This document shows, piece after piece, positions 7,994 through 16,192 of a DNA stretch of 64,000 nt. The DNA lies in NCBI RefSeq assembly GCF_029714945.1, contig NZ_CP121634.1, positions 4,609,001 through 4,673,000 of the forward strand. Reading direction: 5' to 3'. The notes beneath the pieces are model-generated. The model was not told the DNA's origin. It made no database searches and saw only the letters and a program-made list of their open reading frames with translations. The stretch is from Bradyrhizobium sp. CIAT3101. Its GTDB lineage: Bacteria; Pseudomonadota; Alphaproteobacteria; Rhizobiales; Xanthobacteraceae. The position numbers and the translations under genes were made by a program. How positions within the stretch are numbered: the first letter of the stretch is position 1; each line of letters begins with the position of its first letter.

Positions 7994-8788
7994 CTAATCG
8001 AACCAGGCGGCGTAGATCTTCTTGTAGCTGCCGTCCTCCATCGAGATATGCAGCCACTGGTCGACGAAAGCCTTCAGCGCCATGTCGCGCTGGAGCCAAT
8101 AGGCCTTCTCCGAGAAGTCGAACGGCTTGTCTGGATGCACCGCGCAGAGCACGCCGGAATGCTGCTTCTGCTGATAGCGGGTCTCGGAAGCATCCGTCAT
8201 CATCAGGTCGGCGTTGCCCTTGGCGATCTCGTCGAAGATCGCGGTATTGTCGGGGAAGACCGTGATGTCGGCGTCCTTGACGTTGGCGCGCGCGAAACGC
8301 TCGTTGGTCCCGCCGGGGTTGACGATGACGCGGGTGCCCTTCTTGTCGATATCGGCGATGCTCTGATACTTGCCGACGTCGGCGCAGCGCGCGATCGGCG
8401 TCTTGCCCTCGCGCATGATCGGCATCGTGAAGTAGCCCTTCTTCTGGCGGTCGAGCGTGACCGAGACGCCGCCCATCGCGATGTCGAACTGGTCGGCCTC
8501 GAAATCCTTCATCAGCTTGGGCCAGGCGGTGGCGACGTACTCGACCCTGACGCCGAGCGCCTTGCCCAGCGCCTCCGCCATGTCGACGTCAAATCCGCTG
8601 AATTGCTGCGTGGCCTTGTCCAGATAGGTGAAAGGCTTGTAGTCGCCGGTCATGCCGACGCGCAACGTGCCGCGCTTGATGATCTCGTCGAGGCGCGAAG
8701 GTGCTGGCTGCTGCGCCTGCGCCGAGAGGCCTGCCAGCAACATCGCGGCCAAAGCCGCCAGGATTCGGACGGTTATTCGAACGGTCAT
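7994..8788 (-). CDS. Cyclohexadienyl dehydratase-like periplasmic protein (PheC / SBP type-3 fold)
   Basis: 264 residues from ATG at 8788 with a signal peptide (RILAALAAMLLAGLSAQAQ). It has the extracellular solute-binding protein family 3 fold: GTLRVGMTGDYKPFTY, SGFDVDMAEALGKALG, QFDIAMGGVSVTLDR. The C-terminal half (NPGGTNERFARANV, ADLMMTDASETRYQ, LCAVHPDKPFDFSEKAYWL) closely follows periplasmic PheC cyclohexadienyl/arogenate dehydratases, which make phenylpyruvate or phenylalanine. No permease or ATPase gene is adjacent, which supports an enzyme rather than a transporter subunit. The alternative is an orphan amino-acid-binding protein. Confidence 0.75.
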   Translation of the reverse strand: MTVRITVRILAALAAMLLAGLSAQAQQPAPSRLDEIIKRGTLRVGMTGDYKPFTYLDKATQQFSGFDVDMAEALGKALGVRVEYVATAWPKLMKDFEADQFDIAMGGVSVTLDRQKKGYFTMPIMREGKTPIARCADVGKYQSIADIDKKGTRVIVNPGGTNERFARANVKDADITVFPDNTAIFDEIAKGNADLMMTDASETRYQQKQHSGVLCAVHPDKPFDFSEKAYWLQRDMALKAFVDQWLHISMEDGSYKKIYAAWFD

Positions 8789-8905
8789 CTCTTTTCCACC
8801 CAAGTCTTTTCCACCCAAGCCCAAGCTGTCATTGTGCAGCCCTTGAACGTGGATTTAGACCAGATGCCAGTTTCTGGCGAGACGGAAATTGAAGGGAATC
8901 TTGAA

Positions 8906-9415
8906 GTGACGATCTCGATGTACGAGGCCTCGGTCGGCCTGTTCGTGCCTTACCTGCGCAACCTGTCGGTGCTGCTCGACAAGGGCGTTGCCTATGCCGA
9001 GACCCGCAAGTTCAATCCGGCGGTCCTGCTCGGGATGCGCATGGCGCCGAACATGTACGATCTGGCGCAGCAGATTGGTGAGGCCTGCCGCCATGCCACC
9101 ATCGCGCCGGCCTTGCTGGCGCAGTGCGAACCGGTCGTGCTGCCTCCGCTCGAGCACGACATGGCCGGGCTGCAGGCGCGGATCGCCACCTCAATCGAAT
9201 TCATTGAAAGCCTGCCGCGTGCCGAGATCGATGCGGCGGCGGAGCTGAAGGTGTTCTTCAGGCTGAAGAACGGGACCGAGCTGCCCTTCACCGGGCGGAC
9301 GCTGCTGCTCACCAACAGCGTCCCGCAATTCTTCTTTCACGTCACGACCGCGTACGACCTGTTGCGGCACGCGGGCGTCGAACTCGTGAAGAAGGACTTT
9401 TTGGGAAGGAAGTAG
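8906..9415 (+). CDS. DUF1993 family protein
   Basis: 169 residues starting at GTG 8906 (VTISMYEASVGLFVPYL), where the DUF1993 homology begins; a GAAGGGA Shine-Dalgarno at 8891-8897 is well spaced. The frame is open far upstream, but that part overlaps the divergent PheC-like gene antisense and is not credible. DUF1993 proteins are all-helical, DinB-like folds of unknown role; here ARKFNPAVLLGMRMAPNMYDL and FFFHVTTAYDLLRHAGV are typical. Monocistronic, ending at a hairpin shared with the convergent gene. Confidence 0.8.
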   Translation: MTISMYEASVGLFVPYLRNLSVLLDKGVAYAETRKFNPAVLLGMRMAPNMYDLAQQIGEACRHATIAPALLAQCEPVVLPPLEHDMAGLQARIATSIEFIESLPRAEIDAAAELKVFFRLKNGTELPFTGRTLLLTNSVPQFFFHVTTAYDLLRHAGVELVKKDFLGRK

Positions 9416-9431
9416 TAGGCGGCGCAATTTC

Positions 9432-9456
9432 CACCTCTCCCCAGTGGGGAGAGGTG
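9432..9456. terminator. Bidirectional hairpin between convergent genes
   Basis: Perfect 11-bp inverted repeat CACCTCTCCCC / GGGGAGAGGTG with a 3-nt loop, 16 bp after the DUF1993 stop and 25 bp from the stop of the minus-strand gene at 9482. Confidence 0.6.
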
Positions 9457-9481
9457 CACGGAGAGATAGGGCCGGAAGTCG

Positions 9482-9991
9482 TTACGCTTCGCCCTTGCGC
9501 TCGTAGTCGGCGAGCGAGCTGCGGCCGGCGATCTCGCTGCGCAACAGCTCGAAGCGCCGATGCGCCTCGCTCTCGTGTTCGTCGACGAAATGCACGGCGG
9601 CCTCGCTCGTCATGGGGCCGCTGACCACGGGAGCGGACTGCTCGCCGATGGTTTCGTGCACGTAGTACTGGTCGTCGTCGCCGCGATGGACGGTCCATTT
9701 CAGGCGGATCGCGACCATCGGCCCGGGCCCGACCTTGCTGTAGCCATCGGCATCGGTGTGGTCGGGTACCAGCGGCTGCTCCTCGACCATCGGATGCTCG
9801 TCGGAGGCTTGATGATCGTCGGAGGTGTGATGCTCGTCTGCGACCTCATACTCGTCTGCGATCGCATACTCGTCGGCAGCCTCCGTTTCCGTCTCGGTCT
9901 CAGTGTCGCGGACGACGAGAACGGGCTCGGGGCGCTCGAAAATGCTGGCGATGGTCGCCAGCGCTTGGTCGGTCGGGTCGATCTCTGACAA
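9482..9991 (-). CDS. Acidic protein with hexapeptide repeats, unknown function
   Basis: 169 residues. Residues about 31-68 are very acidic: alternating Glu/Thr followed by five hexapeptide-like units of the form (A/S)D(E/D)(Y/H)xx, encoded by imperfect 18-bp tandem repeats at about 9788-9877. The C-terminal half is ordinary in composition (VAIRLKWTVHRGDDDQYYVHE, AVHFVDEHESEAHRRFELL) and looks like a folded domain. No signal peptide. ATG at 9991 lies close to the end of the upstream intergenic region. No family recognised. Confidence 0.65.
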   Translation of the reverse strand: MSEIDPTDQALATIASIFERPEPVLVVRDTETETETEAADEYAIADEYEVADEHHTSDDHQASDEHPMVEEQPLVPDHTDADGYSKVGPGPMVAIRLKWTVHRGDDDQYYVHETIGEQSAPVVSGPMTSEAAVHFVDEHESEAHRRFELLRSEIAGRSSLADYERKGEA

Positions 9992-10140
9992 GTGTCCATC
10001 CTCCAGCTCGACGCGGCCGGCAAGTCTGTCCCACTGCCGCCGCGGCCGGATACATTACGCGGGTTTGATTAAGGCTGAGTTGGGGCCCGATCTGCACCAA
10101 AATGGGACGCATTCTGGCCATCCGAAGGCGGGCGGACGAA

Positions 10141-10199
10141 GCATGATCCGGAAAAGTGTGTAGCGGTTTTCCGAAAAGATCATGTTCAAACAATAACCT
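10141..10199. repeat. Dispersed palindromic repeat, copy 1
   Basis: Starts AGCATGATCCGGAAAAGTGT, ends AACAATAACC; these ends recur at 62544-62601 with a nearly identical middle. Nested inverted repeats CATGATC/GATCATG and CGGAAAA/TTTTCCG allow a long stem. It matches a repeat family that I recall as common between genes in Rhizobiales. Confidence 0.8.
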
Positions 10200-10200
10200 A

Positions 10201-10228
10201 AAGCGCGATGATAGTTCATCGCGCTTTA
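10201..10228 (-). terminator. Terminator of the ABC transporter / dehydrogenase operon
   Basis: Perfect 12-bp stem AAAGCGCGATGA / TCATCGCGCTTT with a TAGT loop, 22 bp beyond the dehydrogenase stop. The A/T ends of the stem give a short T tail in either direction. Confidence 0.65.
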
Positions 10229-10250
10229 GTCGTCCGCCTTCGGATTTGCC

Positions 10251-11240
10251 TCAGCCCAGCACGTCCTGATTGATGATGTTCTGCCGGATCGGATCGCCGT
10301 CCAGCACACTCAGGATGTTGCGCGCGGTCTGCTCGCTCATGCGGCTCACGGCCTCGACGGTCACGCCCGCCACGTGCGGCGCCATGATGACGTTGGGCAG
10401 CGCGAACAGCGCATTGCTGACCGGCGGCGGTTCGACTTCGAACACGTCGATGCCGGCGCCGGCGAGCGCTCCCGAAGTCAGCGCGTCGTACAGCGCGGCC
10501 TCCTTCACGATGCCGCCGCGCGCGGTGTTGATGAGATAGGATCTTGGCTTCATCCGGCCGATCCGCGCCGCATCGAACAGACCGACCGTCTCCGGCGTCT
10601 TCGGGCAGTGGATGGTGACGAAGTCGGCGTTGGGCAGCGCCGCGTCGAGGTCAGAGACCGGTTCGCAGCCGGCGGCCTTGATGTCGGCGGCGGGCTTGTA
10701 GGGATCGTAGACCTGCACCTTCATTTCCATCGCCTGGCAGCGCTTGGCGGTGCGGGTGCCGATGCGGCCGAAGCCGATGATCAGCACGGTCTTGCCGTAG
10801 AGGTCAAACGGCAGCATGCCGAGCCGGTTGGCCCACTGGCCATCCTTGACGCAGGCGTGCATTTCATTCGCGCGTTTTGCCAGAGTGAGCATCATGAACA
10901 GGGCCTGCTCGGCGACCGAGGGCGAGTTGGCGCTGCCCGCGACCATCAGCGGCACCTTGCGGCGGGAGAGGGCCGGCACGTCGACGGCGTCGTAACCGAC
11001 GCCGATGCGGGTCACCACCTTCATGTCCTTGGACGCCTCGAGCTCGGTCTCGCCGAAGGCGGTGGCACCGAGCGCCACGCCGTGAACCGGCGCATGGTTC
11101 TTCAGCAGAGCTTCAAAGTCCTTCGCGGAGATCAGGTTTGGAAACTCGACGAGCTCGATATCGTCCCGCTGGGTGAGGAGGGCTCGTGCCCCCTGCGACA
11201 AAGTTTGTGTAACGAAAATCTTCTTCTTGTTGGTCGCCAT
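10251..11240 (-). CDS. D-isomer specific 2-hydroxyacid dehydrogenase
   Basis: 329 residues of the D-2-hydroxyacid dehydrogenase family. The NAD-binding motif is LIIGFGRIGTRTAKR; catalytic surroundings NTARGGIVKEAAL (Arg), DVFEVEPPP (Glu) and MAPHVAGVT (His) are present, and the N-terminal half has the flavodoxin-like substrate lobe. Overall it resembles phosphoglycerate/hydroxypyruvate dehydrogenases, but it lacks the C-terminal ACT domain of long SerA. It is the last gene of the CUT1 transporter operon (33 bp after the ATPase gene), suggesting it oxidises or reduces an acid derived from the imported compound. Confidence 0.85.
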   Translation of the reverse strand: MATNKKKIFVTQTLSQGARALLTQRDDIELVEFPNLISAKDFEALLKNHAPVHGVALGATAFGETELEASKDMKVVTRIGVGYDAVDVPALSRRKVPLMVAGSANSPSVAEQALFMMLTLAKRANEMHACVKDGQWANRLGMLPFDLYGKTVLIIGFGRIGTRTAKRCQAMEMKVQVYDPYKPAADIKAAGCEPVSDLDAALPNADFVTIHCPKTPETVGLFDAARIGRMKPRSYLINTARGGIVKEAALYDALTSGALAGAGIDVFEVEPPPVSNALFALPNVIMAPHVAGVTVEAVSRMSEQTARNILSVLDGDPIRQNIINQDVLG

Positions 11241-11273
11241 CGCTCCCCGCCTGCTTGCGTTTCTTGGCCGGCG

Positions 11274-12374
11274 TCACAGCACGACCCCGGTCTCCTCGTT
11301 TAGCAGGTGCATGTTGTTGAGGTCCATCGCCAAACGCATGGGAGCCCCGTCCTTGGCGCCGGCATTGGGATTGACACGGCCGCAGACCGGCGTGCCGTCG
11401 AGCCCGAAATAAACCAGGGTCTCCATCCCCATCGGCTCGGTGACGTCGAGCACGGTGTCGAACGTCTCGACGCCGGGCTCCAGATGCGCGTTCGATTCCG
11501 TGAGGTGTTCAGGACGGATGCCGAGCAGCAGCCTGTCGGTGCGCGGCAGCGCGTTGTAGCGCGCGGCGCGGGCCGGCGGCAGCGCAAAGGCGATACGGTC
11601 GGTCAGGCGGAGCTGCAGCGTGCCGGCGGCATCCTCCAGCCGGCACGGGATGAAATTCATTGCGGGCGAGCCGATGAAGCCTGCGACAAAGCGTGTCGCC
11701 GGCTTGTGGTAGAGCTCGTTCGGCGTGCCGATCTGCTCGATGCGCCCCTTGTTCATCACCACCACGCGGTCGGCCAGCGTCATCGCCTCGACCTGGTCGT
11801 GGGTGACGTAGACGGTGGTGGTGCGCACCTTCTGGTGCACCTTCTTGATCTCGATGCGCATCTGCACCCGCAGCTTGGCGTCGAGATTGGACAGCGGCTC
11901 GTCGAACAGGAAGACCTTTGGATTGCGCACGATGGCGCGCCCCATGGCGACGCGCTGGCGCTGGCCGCCGGAGAGCTGCTTCGGCTTGCGGTCGATCAGA
12001 TCGGTGATGTCCAGCAGGCGTGCGGCCTCCGTCACCCGCGCCTTGATCTCGGCCTTGGGGTAGTGCTTCAGCCGCAGCCCAAACGACATGTTTTCCGCGA
12101 CCGTCATGTGCGGGTAGAGCGCGTAGTTCTGGAACACCATGGCGATGTCGCGATCCTTCGGCGGCACGTCGTTGACGACGTCGCCTCCGATCATGATGTC
12201 GCCGTCGCTGATGTCCTCGAGCCCCGCGATCATGCGCAGCGTGGTCGACTTGCCGCAGCCGGACGGCCCGACGAGGACGATGAACTCATGGTCGGCGATA
12301 TCGAGGTCGATGCCGCGCACCGCTTCGACATCGTCGTAGCGTTTGACCACCTTCCGCAATGCAACGTCAGCCAT
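11274..12374 (-). CDS. Carbohydrate ABC transporter ATP-binding protein (MalK/UgpC type)
   Basis: 366 residues. Walker [15 protein letters not shown]-loop [14 protein letters not shown], signature [14 protein letters not shown], Walker [14 protein letters not shown] and H-loop [14 protein letters not shown] are all intact. The C-terminal MalK/UgpC-type TOBE regulatory domain (LLGIRPEHL onward) marks the CUT1 class, where a homodimer powers two different permeases. Its gene follows the two permease genes in the operon; spacing to the upstream permease stop is 21 bp. Confidence 0.93.
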   Translation of the reverse strand: MADVALRKVVKRYDDVEAVRGIDLDIADHEFIVLVGPSGCGKSTTLRMIAGLEDISDGDIMIGGDVVNDVPPKDRDIAMVFQNYALYPHMTVAENMSFGLRLKHYPKAEIKARVTEAARLLDITDLIDRKPKQLSGGQRQRVAMGRAIVRNPKVFLFDEPLSNLDAKLRVQMRIEIKKVHQKVRTTTVYVTHDQVEAMTLADRVVVMNKGRIEQIGTPNELYHKPATRFVAGFIGSPAMNFIPCRLEDAAGTLQLRLTDRIAFALPPARAARYNALPRTDRLLLGIRPEHLTESNAHLEPGVETFDTVLDVTEPMGMETLVYFGLDGTPVCGRVNPNAGAKDGAPMRLAMDLNNMHLLNEETGVVL

Positions 12375-12395
12375 GAAAACCTCAACCTTTCGACA

Positions 12396-13307
12396 TCAGC
12401 CCTTTGTCGCGCCGGCGGTCAGGCCGGCAATGTAGTAGTCCATCAGGAAGGCGTAGATGATCAGCGGTGGTGCTGCGCCGAGCAGCGCACCCGTCATGAT
12501 CTGCCCCCAGTTGAAGACGTCGCCCTTGATCAGCGTCGTGGTGATACCGACCGGCAGCACGAGCTGGTCCACGGACGTGGTGAACACCAGGGGATAGAGG
12601 AACTGGGCCCAGGATACCGTGAAGGCGAAGATCGTCGCGGCGATCAGCCCGGGCAGCGCCACCGGAATGAAGATCCGCAGCAGGGTCTGCAGCCACGAGG
12701 CGCCATCGATGATCGCGGCCTCGTCGAGCTCCTTCGGGATCGAGGCGAAATAGCCGATCATGATCCAGGTGCAGAACGGCACGGTCAGCGTCGGATAGAC
12801 GAAGATCAGCACATACCAACGGTTCAGCAGCGTGATGCCGGTGAAGTCCTGGATCACGGTGAGCATCTTGAACAGCGGAATGAACAGCAGGCTGTCGGGA
12901 ATGAGATAGGTGAGGAAGACGCCGGTCGCGAGCGTCGCCGAGCCCCAGAACTTCATCCGCGCCAGCGCGAACGCGGCGGGGATGCTGATCAGCATCGTCA
13001 CGATCACGACCACGATCGAGATGATCGCCGAATTCCAGAAGAAGCGCAGGAACTGGTTCGAGGTCAGCAGCTCGACATAGTTCGACAGCGTCGGATGAAA
13101 CACCCACCACGGATTGGTCGCCGCCGAGATCTCCGCGCTGCTCTTGAGCGAGGTGATCAGCATGTAGATCGGCGGCGTCAGGAAGAAGATCGCAAACAAC
13201 ACGAGGAAGAAATAAGACCAGCGCAGTGCCCAGGCCCGGTCCCGGCTCATGCTGCCGTATTTGAGCTTGCGGGACGGTCCGGCCTTGTCGATCGTGAGTG
13301 TGCTCAT
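12396..13307 (-). CDS. Carbohydrate ABC transporter permease (MalG type)
   Basis: 303 residues, six predicted membrane helices, with the EAA loop visible as YFASIPKELDEAAIIDGASW. This is the MalG/UgpE-type second permease of CUT1 systems. The start at 13307 shares one base with the upstream permease stop (TGATG), and MSTLTIDKAG precedes the first helix region; a longer open frame upstream runs antisense-like through the other permease and is rejected. Confidence 0.93.
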   Translation of the reverse strand: MSTLTIDKAGPSRKLKYGSMSRDRAWALRWSYFFLVLFAIFFLTPPIYMLITSLKSSAEISAATNPWWVFHPTLSNYVELLTSNQFLRFFWNSAIISIVVVIVTMLISIPAAFALARMKFWGSATLATGVFLTYLIPDSLLFIPLFKMLTVIQDFTGITLLNRWYVLIFVYPTLTVPFCTWIMIGYFASIPKELDEAAIIDGASWLQTLLRIFIPVALPGLIAATIFAFTVSWAQFLYPLVFTTSVDQLVLPVGITTTLIKGDVFNWGQIMTGALLGAAPPLIIYAFLMDYYIAGLTAGATKG

Positions 13308-14245
13308 CAGGCTTCGTTTCCGCGTTTGTTGACGTCGCGCAGGATGAAGACCGCCGCGATCGCGAGGATCGGCACCATGAACAGCGAGACGCAGGCGCCG
13401 AGCGGAATGTCGGTCGATTGGATACCGACCTGGAACGCCCAGGTGGCGAACAGATGGGTCGTATCCAGCGGCCCGCCCGCGGTCAGGATGCGCACGATGT
13501 CGAAATTGGCGAAGGTCACGATCAGCGAGAACAGCGTGGTGATGGCGATGATGTTGCGCATCATCGGCAAGGTGATGTGCCAGATCTTCTGCCACCAATT
13601 GGCGCCGTCGATCGACGCCGCCTCGTAGAGCTGGTCGGGGACCGACTTCAGCGCCGCCAGATACATGATCAGGAAGAACGGCGCGCCGTACCAGACGTTG
13701 ACGAGGATCACGGAGAAGCGCGCCCAGAAGGTGTCACCGAGCCAGGGGATCGGGCCGACGCCGAAGAAGGAGAGCGTGTAGTTGAAGGCGCTGTAGGAGG
13801 GATCGAACAGCCAGAGCCAGGCCAGCGTGCTCATCGCCGGAGGGATCACCCAGGGCACCAGCAGCATGCCGCGCCATTTGCGTTGCTTCTTGCCCGGGAT
13901 GTTGTGGACGAAATGCGCGACGATGAAGCCGATCAGCGCCTTGAAGATCACCGCGGTGACCGCGAAGATGCAGGACTGCTTGACCACCATCCAGAACGTT
14001 TCGCGCTTGAACAGGAAGGTGAAGTTGCCGAAGCCGACGAACTTCGTCATCGCCTTGTTCAGCGTCGCCAGGTAAACCGAGTAGAATGCGGGGTAGAGCA
14101 CGAGCAGCAGGATCAGCAAGATCAGCGGCAGCGTCAGCAGGAATGCCACGGTCGATTTGCGCCCGAGCACATTGCGGAGACTGGCCCCCTTGCGCGGGCT
14201 CGCAGCGCGGGCGAGACGACCTTGCTGAACGACGACATCGGCCAT
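13307..14245 (-). CDS. Carbohydrate ABC transporter permease (MalF type)
   Basis: 312 residues with six to seven predicted transmembrane helices (first at LTLPLILLILLLVLYPAF). The EAA motif appears as ALKSVPDQLYEAASIDGANW. It pairs with the following MalG-type permease. It is separated from the solute-binding protein gene by 130 bp containing a UUCG-type hairpin, which may let the binding protein be made in excess. Confidence 0.93.
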   Translation of the reverse strand: MADVVVQQGRLARAASPRKGASLRNVLGRKSTVAFLLTLPLILLILLLVLYPAFYSVYLATLNKAMTKFVGFGNFTFLFKRETFWMVVKQSCIFAVTAVIFKALIGFIVAHFVHNIPGKKQRKWRGMLLVPWVIPPAMSTLAWLWLFDPSYSAFNYTLSFFGVGPIPWLGDTFWARFSVILVNVWYGAPFFLIMYLAALKSVPDQLYEAASIDGANWWQKIWHITLPMMRNIIAITTLFSLIVTFANFDIVRILTAGGPLDTTHLFATWAFQVGIQSTDIPLGACVSLFMVPILAIAAVFILRDVNKRGNEA

Positions 14246-14335
14246 GACACGAGCCTCTTCGTAAGACGTAGGGCGCCGAAGGCCAGCGCGGCGAGCGGCA
14301 TCGACGGGCGGGTTTCGCGAGGCGGCCTCGGCGGC

Positions 14336-14353
14336 TCACGCCCGAAGGCGTGA
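14336..14353 (-). promoter_or_regulatory. Intercistronic UUCG-tetraloop hairpin
   Basis: On the minus strand the sequence reads TCACGCC-TTCG-GGCGTGA: a 7-bp stem closed by the very stable C(UUCG)G tetraloop. It lies between the binding-protein gene and the permease genes. Such hairpins commonly protect the upstream message or partially terminate, raising binding protein over permease. Confidence 0.55.
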
Positions 14354-14375
14354 ACCACCGCGGCACACACCCGGC

Positions 14376-15719
14376 TCAGCTCCGCATGAAGCCCTCGCAC
14401 TCGCCCTCGGCCCAGGCGAGCGCGTCTTCCATCTTCTCGCCTTTGGCGTAACGAAGCGCCAACTTGGTCAGCGTCGCCTGATTATAGATCTGCTCCGCGA
14501 TCTTTGGTGGCGCCGGCGCGGCTGCAATCGACAATATCTGATGATTGTAGGGGTTCGGATAGTGATAGAGCGTGCCCTTCGGAGGCCCTTCCTCGGCCCA
14601 GGTCTTCAGCGTCGTCATGCTTGCGTATGCCGGCAGATCGTAGCCGCCGCTCACCTGAACGAACTTTTCGATCGACGACGGCTGGGACAGGTGGGTAAGC
14701 AGGCTCTTGGCCGCGTCCTTGTTCTTGGAGAATTTCCAGATGCTCCAGAAGAACGGCTGGAAAGGTGCAAAACGTCCCTTCGGCCCGGCCGGGAAGCCGT
14801 GCGTCCAGCATTGCTCCGCGACCTGCGGCGCGTCGCGCTTGGCGACCGCCCACGCGCTCGGCGGGTTCATGATCAGCGCGCCCTTGCCAGCAATCAGCCA
14901 TTTGTTGTTCGAGGCGTCGTCCCAGGAGGGGGCGTCCGGCGGCAACACCGCGATCAGCTTCTTGTAGAATTCCAGCGCCTGCCGGACCTGGTCGGTCTTG
15001 ACGGTGATGTCGCCCTTGGCGTTGACGAGTTCGGCACCGAACGACTGGAAGATCGCGCCCGCGGTGTCGATGTTGTCCGGGGTCGTGCCAAGGCCGATGC
15101 CGAAGGCGAAGCCGCCCTTCTGGCAGGCTTCGGCCGCCTTGAGGAACGTCTCCATCGTCCAGTTGTCGGCCTTGGGCGGTGAACCGGCCGGATACATTTC
15201 CTGGACATCGATGCCGGCGTATTTCTTCATCAGGTCGATACGCGAGCAGGGGCCCTTGATCTGACTGCCGGCGGTCGCCGGCACGGCGAGCCATTTGCCG
15301 CCGGCCTGGCCGAGATACTTGACCGTGCCGTTCACCTCGCCGTTCTGCTTGACGATCGGCTCCATGACGTCGTTGACCGGTTCAAGCAAGTCGTCATAGG
15401 CGTGCGGCTGCCAGCCGATTTGAGACGACAGGATATCGTGCCCGGACTTGGCCTGCGCCTCGGCGGCCATCGTCAAAAGCAGCTTGTTGCCTTGGCTGGT
15501 GATGTAGTCGATTGAAACCTCGACCTTCTCCTTCGCCGCCCATTCGTTGATCAAGTCGGTGGAGGCAGCGTTGGCGCCGGGTACCCAGTGGTCCCACAGG
15601 CCGATCGAGAGCTTGCCGGCGGCGTAGGCGCCTCGGACATAGGGCGCTGCGATGAGCGCCGCGGAGGACATTGCAGTGGCTGCTACAAATTGACGTCGCG
15701 TCAGTCTATTGCGTGACAT
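14376..15719 (-). CDS. Extracellular solute-binding protein (CUT1, Tat-type signal)
   Basis: 447 residues. The N-terminus MSRNRLTRRQFVAATAMSS has a twin-arginine signal and cleavage would fall near VRGAYA (about residue 33). The mature protein has the family 1 solute-binding fold (SIGLWDHWVPGANAASTDL, LLTMAAEAQAKSGHDIL). It delivers substrate to the two permeases encoded downstream. The family takes sugars, polyols and glycerol-phosphate-like compounds; the co-transcribed hydroxyacid dehydrogenase hints at an acid or polyol, but nothing in the sequence fixes the ligand. Confidence 0.9.
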   Translation of the reverse strand: MSRNRLTRRQFVAATAMSSAALIAAPYVRGAYAAGKLSIGLWDHWVPGANAASTDLINEWAAKEKVEVSIDYITSQGNKLLLTMAAEAQAKSGHDILSSQIGWQPHAYDDLLEPVNDVMEPIVKQNGEVNGTVKYLGQAGGKWLAVPATAGSQIKGPCSRIDLMKKYAGIDVQEMYPAGSPPKADNWTMETFLKAAEACQKGGFAFGIGLGTTPDNIDTAGAIFQSFGAELVNAKGDITVKTDQVRQALEFYKKLIAVLPPDAPSWDDASNNKWLIAGKGALIMNPPSAWAVAKRDAPQVAEQCWTHGFPAGPKGRFAPFQPFFWSIWKFSKNKDAAKSLLTHLSQPSSIEKFVQVSGGYDLPAYASMTTLKTWAEEGPPKGTLYHYPNPYNHQILSIAAAPAPPKIAEQIYNQATLTKLALRYAKGEKMEDALAWAEGECEGFMRS

Positions 15720-16192
15720 CTCGTTTCCTCGCCTTGGTGTGTTTTATCGTTCTGTCATTTCCTCTGAATTTCCCGAGTTTGTTTTGCGTTTGTTGGTTGG
15801 CGTTTCTTGTTCGCGCCGTCGTTTCCGGGCGGTCAATCGCGCCGGAAACGCGGCCAGATTGGTAGCGCCATCACATCATGATTGATTGCGTCTGTCGAGA
15901 AAGCCGGAAGCCTCGCGCTCTAGAACTAACGTTGCGTACGGAATGCCCGTCGCTTCTGTCGGCGATGAGCTGCGTCTACTCTTATTGCGACGCACACTTC
16001 CGCGTGCGACGGCTCGAGACGATCCCGTGCGCAATTACGCCGCAGTTCCGAATGAGCCTGCATCACCGCTTCGCGCCACAGGGCCTTCAAACGGGGACAG
16101 CGATGGTCCGCGCCTAGACCTCGGCGTCGCGAAAACGGTAGAGTTGCAACCGGCAGGAGGCCTGCCGTTTCCTGGAAGGCAAGCAGATCGAC
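15720..16192. other. Intergenic region, 473 bp
   Basis: Divergent promoter region between the CUT1 operon and the Spy-like gene. The first 100 bp next to the operon are T-rich and relatively AT-rich (for example TTTGTTTTGCGTTTGTTGG), consistent with a leader and promoter for the minus strand. No convincing gene, repeat or operator was seen; the open frame at 15886-16350 overlaps the Spy-like gene out of frame and lacks a ribosome-binding site. Confidence 0.5.

Noticed and set aside
8048-8905. Upstream in-frame extension of the DUF1993 gene
   Set aside because: Overlaps the PheC-like gene antisense; family homology and ribosome-binding site place the start at GTG 8906.
9788-9877. 18-bp tandem repeats considered as a CRISPR-like array
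   Set aside because: Units are contiguous without spacers and lie in frame inside a protein gene.
11307-14353. Long plus-strand frames over the CUT1 ATPase and permease genes
   Set aside because: They oppose genes with intact Walker motifs and membrane helices; composition is Arg/Asp/His-rich shadow.
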